Source: Halichoerus grypus (Eukaryota > Chordata > Mammalia > Carnivora > Phocidae). Taken from it: a DNA stretch of 64,000 nucleotides. This document shows positions 1-10,329 of this stretch, piece after piece. Both the position numbers and the translations under genes were made by a program. Positions within the stretch are counted from its first letter, which is position 1, and every line of letters starts with the position of its first letter. Below the pieces are notes generated by a model that was not told the origin of the DNA, ran no database searches, and worked only from the letters and a program-made list of their open reading frames with translations. Location of the stretch: the NCBI RefSeq assembly GCF_964656455.1, contig NC_135712.1:68515239-68579238 (forward strand), read 5' to 3'.

Positions 1-440
1 TCACCTCGGACCTAGTGGCTGCACACAACACACACTTATTCTCTTACAGTCCCACGCAGGTGTCACTGGGCTAAAATCAAGGTGTCAGCTGGGCTGCACT
101 TCTTCTGGAGGCTCTAGGTGAGAAGCTGTCTCCTCAACTTTCCACCTTCTAGAACCTGCCTGCATTCCTTGGCTTGTGGTCCTTACTCCATCTTCAAAGC
201 CCACAGTGTCGCATGTCAGATTCTTCTTCCACAGTCTGGTCTCCCTCGGACCATAGCAGGAAAGGGGCTCTGCTTTTAAGGACTCATGTGGTCATGTTCA
301 CTGGAATATTCCAGGACAACCCCCAATCTCAGGGTCCTTAACTGAATCACATCTGCAGAGTGTCTGCTACTGTAAGGTAACATTTCCAGGTTCCCAGGAT
401 TAGGATGTGGACAGGTTTGGCGGGGCCATACTCTTCCTAA
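1..440. repeat. ancient interspersed repeat, family not assigned
   Basis: Sequence such as AATCAAGGTGTCAGCTGGGC, GGAGGCTCTAGG, CATTCCTTGGCTTGTGG, AATCACATCTGCAGAG and GATTAGGATGTGGACAGG follows, in order, a pattern I recognise from a widespread mammalian repeat. I cannot name the family safely. Confidence 0.5.
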
Positions 441-449
441 CACATCCTC

Positions 450-862
450 CCACTCTCCTGATCAGCCTGCCTGACGGAGCTACTCCTGGGTCAAGCCACT
501 CACTCACATGTTCCCCGGCACCCGCACCTTTGGTTCCTGCTGCCTGGGACCCTCCGGACCCTGCAGGCCCTCAGATACCTGGACAGCTGGCTGCCACGCA
601 TCCTGCGCATCTCCACTGAGATGTCACCTGGTTAATTCCCACCCTGTCCCATCGCACCGTGTACCCCTTCCCCTGTTGTACTCTCCTCAGTGCATTTATC
701 ACCACACAGCAACATTTGTTAACATTTATTGTCTGTTCCTCCCACTGCCCCAGCCCGTCGGTTCCCCCTACAAGTGCTGGGGTGTTGTCTATTTTGTTCA
801 CTACTCTATCCCCAGCATCTAGAACAGTAGCTGGGATATAAGAAGTTCTCAGTAAATATTTA
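450..862 (+). repeat. L2 LINE 3' end
   Basis: Contains the L2 3' signature: TTTTGTTCACTACTCTATCC, CCAGCATCTAGAACAGTAGC and CAGTAAATATTTATAG. The tail has grown into a (GGAA)n tract. Confidence 0.75.
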
Positions 863-934
863 TAGGAAGGAAGGGAGGAAGGAAGGAAGGAAGGAAGGAA
901 GGAAGGAAGGAAGGAAGGAAGGAAGGAAGGAAAG
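863..934 (+). repeat. (GGAA)n microsatellite
   Basis: Nearly pure GGAA repeat at the tail of an L2 fragment. GGAA arrays can bind ETS factors, but nothing here shows use. Confidence 0.95.
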
Positions 935-2292
935 GTGGGAGGGAGACCATGCATCAAAGACTTCTAAGGAGTTTGTGTGTGAAGCACCAGGTTCACTTTG
1001 TTCTCCATCCCCTAAAAACTGTAGTGGAAGCTGACTTAAGCTTTAGCAGGAGCTTGAGGATGGGCACAGGGAATAGTGTTCTGATGTCAGGAGTTTTGCC
1101 TGAGGAAATCTTTGCATTTCTGTTTCCCAGGAAGTCTTTTCTGGGGACACATGGACTAAGTACCTCACATTTATTTGGGATGGGCAGTGTCTTCCACATT
1201 CCTCTTGTTACTGAAATCTTCAATAAACTGACCTGAATTACGTCAAGGCAAAATCCACTTTGCACTTGGTGTATGGGAAACGTCTGCCTGGCCTGGGGCC
1301 CCATGAGTCTATGAGCTGCTGCAGCTGCCCTTCCCACACGGGAGAGCGGGAGGGAAGGTGGCGCTGAGGGTCGGACTCCAAGTGCCATCCCTTGTGGTGG
1401 CCGCTTAGCGACGGTAAGCCTCCCTGAATTGGAACTCAAAGCGATAGACTGGCACTTGCTACTGCCCTACTTTAGGAACACTTTGACCTACTTAGAAGTA
1501 AGCATTTCTGGAAGTAGATAAAACCTGGAAGGGTTTGTTTTTAGCAACTCCACAGCATCAGTCATCTTTACTTTGATAAATAGCCTGTCTCTCCTCCCGA
1601 GCTCAGGCGGCTGCTCAGCACAGATCTCCAGGAACCTGTCCTGGCTGCCTGCAGCTCTACCTCTCTGTCCCCAGGGGACAGGAATGTTGGCTGTTCTGGG
1701 TCCTCAGTGGAATCCCACTGATTTCCTCCGTATGACCTAGACCTCCCTCTCCCTACCTGGGCCTGGTTCAGACCAGAGAGTGATCAGTGAGACTTGCTTC
1801 CTGAAAGCAAAGAGGAAGATTGAGAGGATACGCTGGGGCTTCCTGTTCTTGAGTGTGAGTCAGAGACAGGTGTCAGGTGGGCAAGCACGGAGGAACCCTA
1901 AGTTTACACATACAGGATGAGCTTAGGGATGCTTTCGTCATTGAAGTCTGTGGCCCCCACAGGGCCAGCAATGGTGCAGTGGTGAGACCACACTAAACAG
2001 AGAAGATTCCTGTGCATAATGCTGGCAGTCATGCCTTTTTCTATAGACATTACTATTAAAATGGCACACACTGCCTGGGAATAGTTACCCATGCGGACAT
2101 TATATAGTTCTGTAAGACCTATTTGGAGTTCAGATTAAATAGAGAAGTAATGCACACTTTGCACCTCCAATCTCTAATCTGAAGAGTTTCAGGTTACTGG
2201 TGATGATTATCTCAATTCCTCTTTCTCACATAAAGACAAAACCTCTACCTGTGCCCAGTCATGGTCTGCCTCCAGTTCCCTTTCTCTGCCAC

Positions 2293-2314
2293 CAAAAAAA
2301 AAAAAAAAAAAAAA
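2293..2314 (+). repeat. poly(A) tract
   Basis: About 20 A in a row with no recognisable SINE or L1 upstream. Confidence 0.8.
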
Positions 2315-2799
2315 TGAACCAACTGTTTCTCCCAGAACTCACCCAGTTCTTCTTTGTCTTTGCTCAGGGTACATATCTTATCCAATTTCTATTTCTCATA
2401 TAAATTTCCCAAATCCCCGTATACAGTTGAGCTAAGTGACTTGGATAGTAGATGTTCAAAAACCAACCATTTGTTGAATAAACAATCAGTAACCATCTTA
2501 GAGTTTTAAGCCACAGTCATAAATGGAAATCAGGATGGGGTAACTGGGGAAAAATTATGAACCACCCTGGCATCCACAATCAGGCAGTTCAGAGATCAGA
2601 AGTCCACACCGGGAAGATGAGGATTAAGGGACCTGCAATCAGCCCCTGGAGAGAATAACAGGCAGCGGAAGAATGAATGAAGGGGCTAGTTGTCAGAGCT
2701 TGAGGAAGTCAAAACGTCCCAGTGCGGGTGTCTCTAAACTCTGCATCAACCATGCAGGAAGTAATCCCAGGGTGTAGGTGGCCGTGAGCCCCAAGGTCG

Positions 2800-2890
2800 G
2801 TGGTTCTTAGCCCTGACTTGATGCTGAAATCTCCTGTAGAGCTTTAAAAAAAACTGTAGATCTGAATCTGGATCAGAATCTGGGAGTGGG
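2800..2890. repeat. MER5-like DNA transposon relic
   Basis: GTGGTTCTTAGCCCTGACTT followed by diverged sequence resembles one end of the MER5 (hAT-Charlie) family. Confidence 0.4.
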
Positions 2891-4161
2891 TGTTAGAAGT
2901 GAGAGTCCGTGCTGGAGGAGGAAAAGGCAGGCACAGGACTGGCCAGGGGGCATGAGGGAAGCGGGGCCCGTCTCCACATTCACCAGGGGCCATGTCTGCA
3001 GCCCAGACGGAGCCTATATAGGCATGGTCTGTAGAAGGTGTGCGCTCTACTTGGTGGGACACCGTCTCCAGGCTGAGCTCACACTAAAGTGAGGTGATTT
3101 TGAAAAACTCTGTGCCTGTAAATCTGAAGAGAAGAAGCCTAAAGGACAAAATTGGACATACGTCTGTGGGTGGAAAGGGCAGATGCCTGAGGTCACCGTC
3201 CAGTGTTACTGAAGCCTGTGGCTGATATGGAGGAGAGGGCAGTCCCTTTAGTCCCTGGTCCCAGGCCCCGCATTACGGTGTACCAGGCCCAGTAGGTCTG
3301 CAGGCTGAGACCAGTGGGAATTCTTTGGGGTTCACTGTGGTGCGGAATGCAGATGAGACATAAAGTGGACACACAAGTGGATAGAAAGCCTAATTTGTGC
3401 AAAATGGACTTTGGAGGAGGCCTCACTAAGACAAACTGCCAAATAAGAATGAGGCTCAGCCATCTGTTTGGAAACTAAGAACACTCTAAAGATATATGCT
3501 ATAGGTCAGGGGTTCTTAGCCTGAACTTTGGGAATGGATGGGTAGGTGTTCGAAACCCTGAAATTAGACATTCAGTTGCCTTATGCAAAAAGGAGTTTAT
3601 CTGGGTGTGTGTAGTCCAGAGCGCAATAAGCCTTTGGGGAAAAAAAGTGTATCTAGTTATTCAGATAATATCATCAGGACCTCTCCCCCAACTTGTCTGT
3701 TTTTCTGTCACTCTTTGTCTCTCATCTCTGTCTCTGTCTCTGGCTCTCTTATCTCTTTCCTCCATGTTGACTTTATTCTCAGGCAGCTTCTTCCTATGTG
3801 CTTATGGCCAGATGGTCTCCAGCTGCTTCAGGCTCACTTAGAAATTCCACCAACATAGAAATCTTGTGGGAAGAGATTGCTGCCATCCCAGGACTTCTTG
3901 CTAAGCTCTCATGGTTTATGCTCCTTGGCTAAAATTGGGTCATGTGTGAAATTTGAATCAGTCCCTGTGACTGACTGGCTGACTGGCTGAGCCCAGGTCA
4001 GGGACCAATCCTTAGAGTGGAGGGTGGACAGGGAAGGATGTCAGGTATACCCAAAAACATGGTCTGAGAATGGAGGAGGGCTGCTTCCTCAAAGAAAAAC
4101 CAAGATGCTATTACAAAAAGAAGGGGCATAGACTGCAAACACATGGGGAAAATTCTCTACA

Positions 4162-4366
4162 TTAGTGGTTCTCAAAGTGTGGCCCCTGTACCAACATCAG
4201 CATTCCCAGGTAACTGGTAGCCTATAGGAATGCAGATCCTCAGGCCCCACCCCAGTCCTACTGAATCAGAAACTCTGGGAGTAGAGCCCAGTAATCTGTG
4301 TTTTAATTCACCCTCCAGGTAATTCTGATACACACTCAAGTCTGCAAACCACGACATTACACTACT
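4162..4366 (+). repeat. MER5A-type hAT-Charlie element
   Basis: Starts AGTGGTTCTCAAAGTGTGGC, contains CAGGCCCCACCCCAGTCCTA and CTGAATCAGAAACTCTGGGA, and ends near CACTACTG. Order and spacing match MER5A. Non-autonomous, inactive. Confidence 0.8.
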
Positions 4367-4367
4367 G

Positions 4368-4545
4368 GTTCCCAAATTATGCTACATGTTACAAACACCT
4401 GGGGAACTTTTAAAACTACTGAAGTCGAGATTCACCCAGAGTGAATTAATCTGAATCTCCAGGGGATTGGGGGAGGAAGACCTAGGCATCAATTCTTAAA
4501 CTTAGTTCCACTCTGGAATCACCTGTGGAGCCTTAAGAACAACAA
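4368..4545. repeat. second MER5-like relic, diverged
   Basis: GGTTCCCAAATTATGC, ACACCTGGGGAACTTTTAAA and later CTCTGGAATCACCTGTGGAG resemble MER5 ends, adjacent to the clearer copy. Confidence 0.45.
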
Positions 4546-4555
4546 CAACAGCAAC

Positions 4556-4866
4556 AAATCTAATGCCTAGAATTATTTTATCTTAATTCCAGTAAAATTA
4601 ACATGGTGTTATATTAGTTTCAGGTGTACAGTATAGCCGTTCAACAATTCTGTGCATTACTTAGTGTGCATCATGAGCGTACTCTCTAATCCCCATCACC
4701 TATTTCACCCATCCCCCCCATCTCCCCTCTGGTAGAGTGCAATCATATGATACTTGTTTTTCTCTGAATGATTTATTTCACTTAACATTATACTAATCAT
4801 CTAGGTCAGTCCAGGTTGTTGCAAATGGCATAATATCATTCCTTTTATGGCTGGGTAATATTCCGT

Positions 4867-4914
<48 letters not shown>

Positions 4915-6735
4915 ACATCTTTATCCATTCACCTATTGATGGACACTTGGGCTGCTTCCATAATTTGGCCATTGGAAATAACGCTGCAGTAAACTTAGGG
5001 ATGCATATATCTTCTTGAATTAGTGTTTTTGTATTCTTTGGGTAGTTACCCATTAGTGGAATTACTGGCTCATATCGTAATTCTATTTCTAATTTTTTGA
5101 GGAAACTCCGTATGGTTTTCCACAGTGGCTGCACCAGTTTGTATTTCCACCAACAGTGCACAAGAGTTCCTTTTTCCCCACATCCTTGCCAACACCTGTT
5201 GTTTCTTGTGTTTTTTATTCTAGCCATTCTGACAAGTGTGAGGTGATATCTCATTGTAGTTTCGATTTGCATTTCCCTGATAATGAGTGATGTTGAGCAT
5301 CTTTTCACATGTCTGCTGGCCATCTGTATGTCTTCTTTGGAGAAATGTCTGTTCATGTCTTCTGCCCATTTTTTAATTGGATTATTTGTGGGGTTTTTTT
5401 GGTGTCCCCTTAATCCTCAAGAACATAAGTTCTTTATGTATTTTGGATACTGACCCCTTATCAGCTATATCATTTGCAAATATCTTCTCCCATTTAGTAG
5501 GTTGTCTTTGTTTTATTGACTGTTTCCTTTGCTGTGCAGAAGCTTTTTATTTTGATGTATTCCCAATATATATTTGCTTTGATTTCCTTTGTCCCAGGAG
5601 ACATATATAGAAAAATATAGCTACAGCCAATGTCAAAGAAATTACTGCCTGTGTTCTCTTCTAGGATTTGCTTGGTTTCAAGTCTTACATTTAGGTCTTT
5701 GAGTTTATTTTTGTGTATGGTATAAAACAAGTGGTTCAGTTTTATTCTTTTGCATGTAGCTGTCCAATTTTCCCAGCATCATTTGTTGAAGAGACTTTTT
5801 CCCATTGCATATTCTTGCCTATTTTGTTGAAGATTAATTGACCATATAATCATGGGTTTATTTCTGGGCTTCTGTTCTGTTCCATTGATCTATGTATCTA
5901 TATTTGTGCCAGTACCATATTGTTTTGATTACTACAGCTGTGTAGTATATCTTGAAATCTGGGATTATGATACCTCCAGCTTTGTTCTTCTTTTTCAAGG
6001 TTGCTTTGGCTATTCATGGTCTTTTGTGGTTCCATACAAATTTTAGGATTATTCGTTCTAGTTCTGTGGAAAATGCTGCTGGTATTTTGACAGGGATTAC
6101 ATTAAATCTGTGGGTTGCTTTGGATAGTATGGACATTTTAACAATATTTGTTCTCCCAATCCATGAGCATGGAATATCTTTCCATTTGTTTGTGTCATCT
6201 TCAGTTTCTTTTATCAGTGTTTTATAGTTTTCAGAGTACAGATCTTTCACCTCGTTGGCTAAGTTTATTCCTTGATATTTTATTATTTTTGGAACGATTG
6301 TTAATGGGACTGTTTTCTTAATTCTCTTTCAGCTACTTCATTATTAGTGTATAGAAATGCAACAGATTTCTGTATATTGATTTTGTATCCTGAAACCTTA
6401 TGAAATTTCATTTATCAGTTCTAATAGTTTCTTGGTGGAGTCTTTAGGGTTTTCTACATATAGTATCGTGTCATCCGCAAATAGTGAAAGTTCTTCTTCT
6501 TCTTTACCAATTTGGATGCCTTTTATTTCTTTTTCTTGTCTGATTGCTATGGCCAGGACTTCCAGTACTATGTTGAATAAAAGTGATGAGAGTGGACATC
6601 CATGTCTTGTTCCTGATCTTAGGGGGAAAGCTCTCAGTTTTTCTACCACTGAATATGATACTAGCTGTGAGTTTTTCATACATGAATGCCTAGATTTTTT
6701 TAAAGCTTCTCTTATGATTCTATAAGCACCAGTGT
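4556..6735 (-). mobile_element. 5'-truncated L1 LINE, antisense, ORF2 remnant
   Basis: On the minus strand this reads into the 3' half of L1 ORF2. The reverse transcriptase core [12 protein letters not shown] is at about 6440-6480 with [12 protein letters not shown] upstream of it. The C-terminal part follows with [13 protein letters not shown] and [20 protein letters not shown] (about 5230-5356). Frames are broken by stops and shifts, and the element is cut off inside the RT domain at its 5' end (about 6735), as is usual for L1 copies. A (TA)n tract of 41 bases interrupts it. It is dead and antisense to KALRN. Confidence 0.93.
4871..4911. repeat. (TA)n microsatellite
   Basis: About 20 TA units inside the antisense L1 3' part. 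Confidence 0.97.
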
Positions 6736-6899
6736 TCAATAACCATTGCCCTACCCTCCCCTTTAAATTGTCCTGAGGACATTACCATAAAACACCTGGA
6801 TACAGGTTAGAAGAATCAGGCATCTATTTTCTTAAATCCCTCAACTCAAAACCTGGTCACATATCTGATGTTGATTCCCTTTTCTTTCACATTCAAGGT

Positions 6900-7026
6900 G
6901 AGTCTGTCTTAGCAGCTAGCTCCACAAGGGCTGGGATTGTTTTTGTTTACCAATGTAGACCTAGTACCTAGAACAGAACCTGGCACATAGTAGGCATTCA
7001 ATAAGTATTTGCTGAATATTGAATAA
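6900..7026 (+). repeat. L2 LINE 3' end
   Basis: GAACCTGGCACATAGTAGGC and ATTCAATAAGTATTTGCTGA are the L2 3' terminal signature. Confidence 0.75.
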
Positions 7027-8079
7027 GTCTGCAATCGGTCAATGTCCCAGTGGTGTTCAAGACTTCCTTGTTGGATTGTAGACGTCACTGGTCTCATTCT
7101 GGAAGGCACATGAGGATGGCAATGGGACTCTGAGTTATTGGTGCCCAACCCCTTTAGTGAATCTCCAGGATGGCCAAAATGTATTGACCCTCTCAACTTA
7201 AGATAGGTAGGTGGTCCTAATGGTTTTATGCCTTTGAGAGTAGGATGGATTCTCAAGTTATAAGGACCTGTGGACACATGCCTGATGGATTCTTTTCATA
7301 GAGACTAAGACTACTTTAGGGTCTACTTATACCCTGATTTCTGAAGTAAGGGCTGGGTCTTCCACAAACATCTAACTCAAGCTAGTTTCTGCAAGATGAT
7401 GTCATCAGCCTCTTGCAAAGGATTATGACAGAAAAGTGATCAGTGTTACCTGAACACAAAGGCCCAGAAGGAAGACTTAAGTGAAAAAGTAAGTGGTTAC
7501 CAAGCAATTTTGAAACATCTTTCAACTTCTGTCGGAATGACCCTAAAGTATCCAGAGTGATGGATTAGGTGGCTAGACTAAATATAGACTCCTGTATCAC
7601 AGCCCCCATGCAGGGGATCGCAAGCAAATAAAGCTCACTTTTAGAAGGGCTGAGGTCCTAGCCAATTTCTGCTCTGGGATGGCAAGGACAACAAAATGGC
7701 TTTTGTCTTTGGTGATATGGAAGAGAGAACTAGACAACAGTATGTATAGGTTGCCACAGGTCAGAACTGGAACCCAGGATAACTATGATCCTGAATTCAT
7801 TCAGGCTGTCAGGATGAGACTGACCATAGTCAGGATGATCAGCAAATCAGTAATCTGGAGTGTGGGCTGCATGAGCAATCTGAACTTTTATTTCTTTATT
7901 TTGTGTGTGGAGCACCAGGGGCACATTTCCTACTCAACAATGAGATTCTCATATAATCCTCGCCAGGAGAGGCTATCAGGGAGATGGCAGTGGCAGAACT
8001 AGAAGTGGGATTTTGATTCTGGGTTCTACTGTTCCTATGGGGGGGAAGCTTTTTATTTAGACTTAAACCATCAAAGCCT

Positions 8080-8250
8080 CATCATGATTCATTCATTCAG
8101 TTTCCTCAGTTATAAAAGAGGACCCTACCTTTTAAGGGTTGTGTGTGTGTGTGTGTGTGTGCATAAATGAGTCAATGTATAGAAAGCAATTAGGAAACTG
8201 CTTGGCACAAATAAATGCTCAATACATGTTAGCTATTGTTATTCATTAAG
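8080..8250 (+). repeat. MIR SINE, 3' half, with (TG)n
   Basis: CAGTTTCCTCAGTTATAAAA, GCTTGGCACAAATAAATGCT and GTTAGCTATTGTTATT match the MIR 3' half. A (TG)n tract (8139-8161) lies within it. Confidence 0.65.
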
Positions 8251-8919
8251 TTGTGCTGCTGTTATCTCCTGAGCATCTACTGTGTTGCAACCATGTGGCA
8301 GATGCTGCAACACCTACATCTAAACATGGTTCAAATTGAGAAAGAAAGCCCCAAAGCATGGTAACTCCTAAAAGGCTTGGCCCCTGGTTGTCTTTATTGT
8401 AGGTGGGAATTGGTTATCTGAGTGATCAACTTCTGTTTTTTTTTTTATTCCTCTCACAAACTTCCCTTTTTTCTGATCAATGGGCCTTCTCTACTTTATG
8501 TATGTGGTATGGTTCCAGAAACCCTTTTTTTCCCAAATCGGGACACAAAAAAAAATGGGAGAGATGACCTGTGAGTGATAAACACAGTGGTTCATAGGAA
8601 GGTCCAGTGGATGTGATGCAGGTGGGCTTCATGGTGTGAGTGAGGGATGTGAGTGTGTCCTTGAAATATGAAAAATATTTTTAAAAGAAAAGCTTAGGGA
8701 TATAAGGAAAGGAATGATAGACCCACGGGGTGTGGTTGGGGAGATGGTAAATGGAAGTCTTCCTCCACCATAAGCAAGATGTTTGGAGTTTCTCTGTAGG
8801 CATTCACCCAACTGGAACTATTAAATGTCTCTCTAACAGGTACTTACATGCATATGTCTTTTAAACTTCTATTAGCAATCCTGTTAACATAACAATCCTT
8901 TCTCCTTTCATTTATTTAC

Positions 8920-9045
8920 TTTTTCAATGAGGAATTTGACGATCAAAAAAGTGAAGTGACTTGCCTGAGGTCAGTTAGTAGGCAGCAAAACAGCTTTGAA
9001 TTTGGGGCTTATGATTTCAAATCCAGAGTGCTTTTGCACACCATC
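8920..9045 (-). repeat. MIR SINE, antisense
   Basis: GTGACTTGCCTGAGGTCAGT, TAGGCAGCAAAACAGCTTTG and CAGAGTGCTTTTGCAC are the MIR core in reverse orientation. Confidence 0.7.
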
Positions 9046-9133
9046 ATTATAGGCCAGGAGCCTATAAAAAACTCAGGCACTATTATCATTATTAGCATTA
9101 AGTAGTAAAAGGAGGGAAAGAAAAGAGTTAAGT

Positions 9134-9170
9134 GAAGGTGTTTTCAATGCAGAGGAAGGTGTTTTCAATG
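9134..9170 (+). repeat. 16-bp direct repeat, period 21
   Basis: GAAGGTGTTTTCAATG occurs at 9134-9149 and again at 9155-9170, just upstream of the CpG island. Its function, if any, is unknown. Confidence 0.9.
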
Positions 9171-9399
9171 TCTTCCCCTCCAAGACTGGGGGGAAAGAGG
9201 GGGTGCATCTGTTAGAGAGAAAAAGCATTATTGAGTCTTGAACCTTCTAAATCTGCTCCTCTCCCACCTCTTTGGCCTCCTCTGGCTGCGTATGCTAAGC
9301 CAGCGCTGAGGAGGGGAAGCTGCACACAAGGACAAGCACCTGTTGTGTGCGGGAGGCTGTGCGTACCCCAGACCCGGCCCCCGGCGCTCCCCCTGCGTC

Positions 9400-9704
9400 C
9401 ACAGCCCGGCCGCTGGCGGGGACTCCGGCCCACAGCTGGACTTTGGAACTCCGCCCCACAGCTGGACTTTGGAACTCCGCCCCCCTGAGGCCCTCCCTCC
9501 CCGCCGGCACCCCGCCCCTCCTCCCCAAAGTGGCTCTGGCTCCCAGAAAGAGCGGCGGCCGCGCGGTGGGGACTGGACGGCGGGCCGGCGGGGAGGAGGG
9601 AGGGGACTGGCTCGCGGCCGCGGCGCTGAAGTTTCCTGCCCGCCGCGCTCCCACCCGCTGCTGGCGGCCCGGGCCATGCCGGAGCGCTGGGGCCAGGCGG
9701 CAGC
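9400..9704 (+). promoter_or_regulatory. KALRN: putative Duet promoter and 5' UTR
   Basis: GC-rich sequence directly upstream of the Duet ATG, with a 26-bp duplicated element, GC-boxes at about 9451, 9477 and 9512, and G/C-rich Sp/KLF/EGR-like stretches up to 9630. The 5' UTR probably starts within 9500-9650 (inference). It carries an upstream ATG at 9676. Confidence 0.7.
9431..9482 (+). repeat. 26-bp perfect tandem duplication in the promoter
   Basis: Two identical copies, 9431-9456 and 9457-9482. Each starts CACAGCTGGACTTTGGAACT and ends in CCGCCC, so each unit carries one CAGCTG E-box and one GC-box. Confidence 0.95.
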
Positions 9705-9708
9705 ATGA
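9676..9708 (+). promoter_or_regulatory. upstream ORF overlapping the Duet start codon (ATGA)
   Basis: An ATG at 9676 opens a 10-codon frame (MPERWGQAAA) whose TGA stop is at 9706-9708. The stop overlaps the main ATG at 9705 as ATGA. The uORF start has G at -3 and C at +4, a moderate context; the main start has A at -3 and A at +4. This layout fits leaky scanning or termination-reinitiation and may tune Duet translation. It matters only if transcription starts upstream of 9676. Confidence 0.75.
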
Positions 9709-9789
9709 AGGGCGGCGACCGGGCTTACACCCGAGGTCCCTCTTTGGGGTGGCTCTTCGCGAAGTGCTGCTGTTGCCTCCCGTGCAGAG
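9705..9789 (+). CDS. KALRN: KALRN Duet-specific first coding exon
   Basis: This exon encodes 28 residues plus one base of the next codon, starting MKGGDRAYTRGPSLGW and ending in the cysteine cluster CCCCLPCR. The ATG at 9705 is chosen because the protein equals the known Duet start, A is at -3, and an in-frame stop lies at 9486-9488 with no other in-frame ATG between. The donor is AGAG|GTGAGT at 9789/9790. The phase-1 junction makes a GAT (Asp) codon with the 50025 acceptor, giving ...CRDAYSHS. Five cysteines in the last eight residues suggest S-acylation and membrane anchoring; this is inference. From memory the human exon has Phe where this has Leu, between the cysteine run and Pro. The 5' UTR lies in the CpG island upstream. 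Expression is probably controlled separately from long kalirin because of this internal promoter. Confidence 0.93.
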
Positions 9790-10042
9790 GTGAGTGGCTG
9801 TGCGCGTTCGCGACTTCTTCTAGCAACGCCCGGGCCGGCGGGGTACGAGGGAGGGGTGGGGGCGGATGGGGGATGGGGTGGGAGGGAGGCCGAGGGGGTT
9901 CGCTGGGCCCCGCGTTCGCGTCAGTGTCCCTAGCAGAAAGCGGGCTCGCTCGCGGGGAGCTTCTGACTTGGATGCAGAGCTGCAGTTTGGCATCTCAGTT
10001 ACTTACTTGGCAGCGACTTTGGATGTCAGGACGCCAGCCTGC

Positions 10043-10090
10043 GGGGGGGGGGGGAGGGTTGTGCAGGGGAGCCGCGCCCCCCCCCCCCCC
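10043..10090. repeat. G12 and C14 homopolymer runs, 22 nt apart
   Basis: A run of 12 G (10043-10054) is followed 22 bases later by 14 C (10077-10090). On one strand they can pair as a hairpin, and each strand can also form a G-quadruplex-like structure. It lies in the first intron about 250 bp past the donor, on the edge of the CpG island. Such runs are also prone to assembly or sequencing error. Confidence 0.85.
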
Positions 10091-10329
10091 GCAGCTGTGT
10101 GTCCCTGTAGTGGCCGACTCGCACCACCCTGCTCTCATTTACGTATGGATCTCAGCTGAGGGATTAAGGAGTGACTCTTAGCTATAGGAATGTGTTTGAC
10201 ACTTGTCTCTACACTAGGAACTATTTTTGCCAAGTGACAATTTTCTTCGGGGACTGGAGCGGACTTTTCTCTGCCTGGGCTTTTCATAGACTAGCTGGGT
10301 TTGCAGCTCTGGGGGGGAGCTTGGCTCAT

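Larger units (their letters stand above)
1..9339. other. KALRN: non-coding flank upstream of the Duet promoter
   Basis: No exon is visible. For long kalirin isoforms this should be intron, because the exon that precedes the DAYSHSSS exon (ending ...DCFFPLVK, from memory) is not here. It holds relics listed separately. I recognise nothing in about 940-2200, 2315-2790, 2900-4160, 7030-8080 and 8260-8920. A possible LTR-like end with AATAAAGCTCACTTTT is at about 7610-7650 but no family could be assigned. Notably it contains no CAN SINE. Confidence 0.75.
9340..9960. promoter_or_regulatory. KALRN: CpG island at the Duet first exon
   Basis: CpG dinucleotides are dense here and rare in the flanks. 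Two NotI-type GCGGCCGC sites (about 9555 and 9615) and many GC-boxes (CCGCCCC, GGGCGG) lie upstream of the ATG. The island spans the probable promoter, the 5' UTR, the first coding exon and the start of the intron. No TATA box is evident, so a dispersed CpG-type start is likely. Exact start sites cannot be read from sequence. Confidence 0.9.

Noticed and set aside
993..1439. 148-codon open frame on the minus strand
   Set aside because: No recognisable domain, no splice or promoter context, and a low-complexity composition; fits chance in a GC-moderate region.
4793..5356. 187-codon minus-strand frame as a possible gene
   Set aside because: It is the C-terminal end of a decayed L1 ORF2 that reads through a (TA)n tract; not a host gene.
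9212..9706. Long open frames on both strands across the CpG island
   Set aside because: GC-rich sequence lacks stop codons by composition. Products are Pro/Ala/Gly/Arg-rich with no family likeness; only the Duet frame from 9705 is supported.
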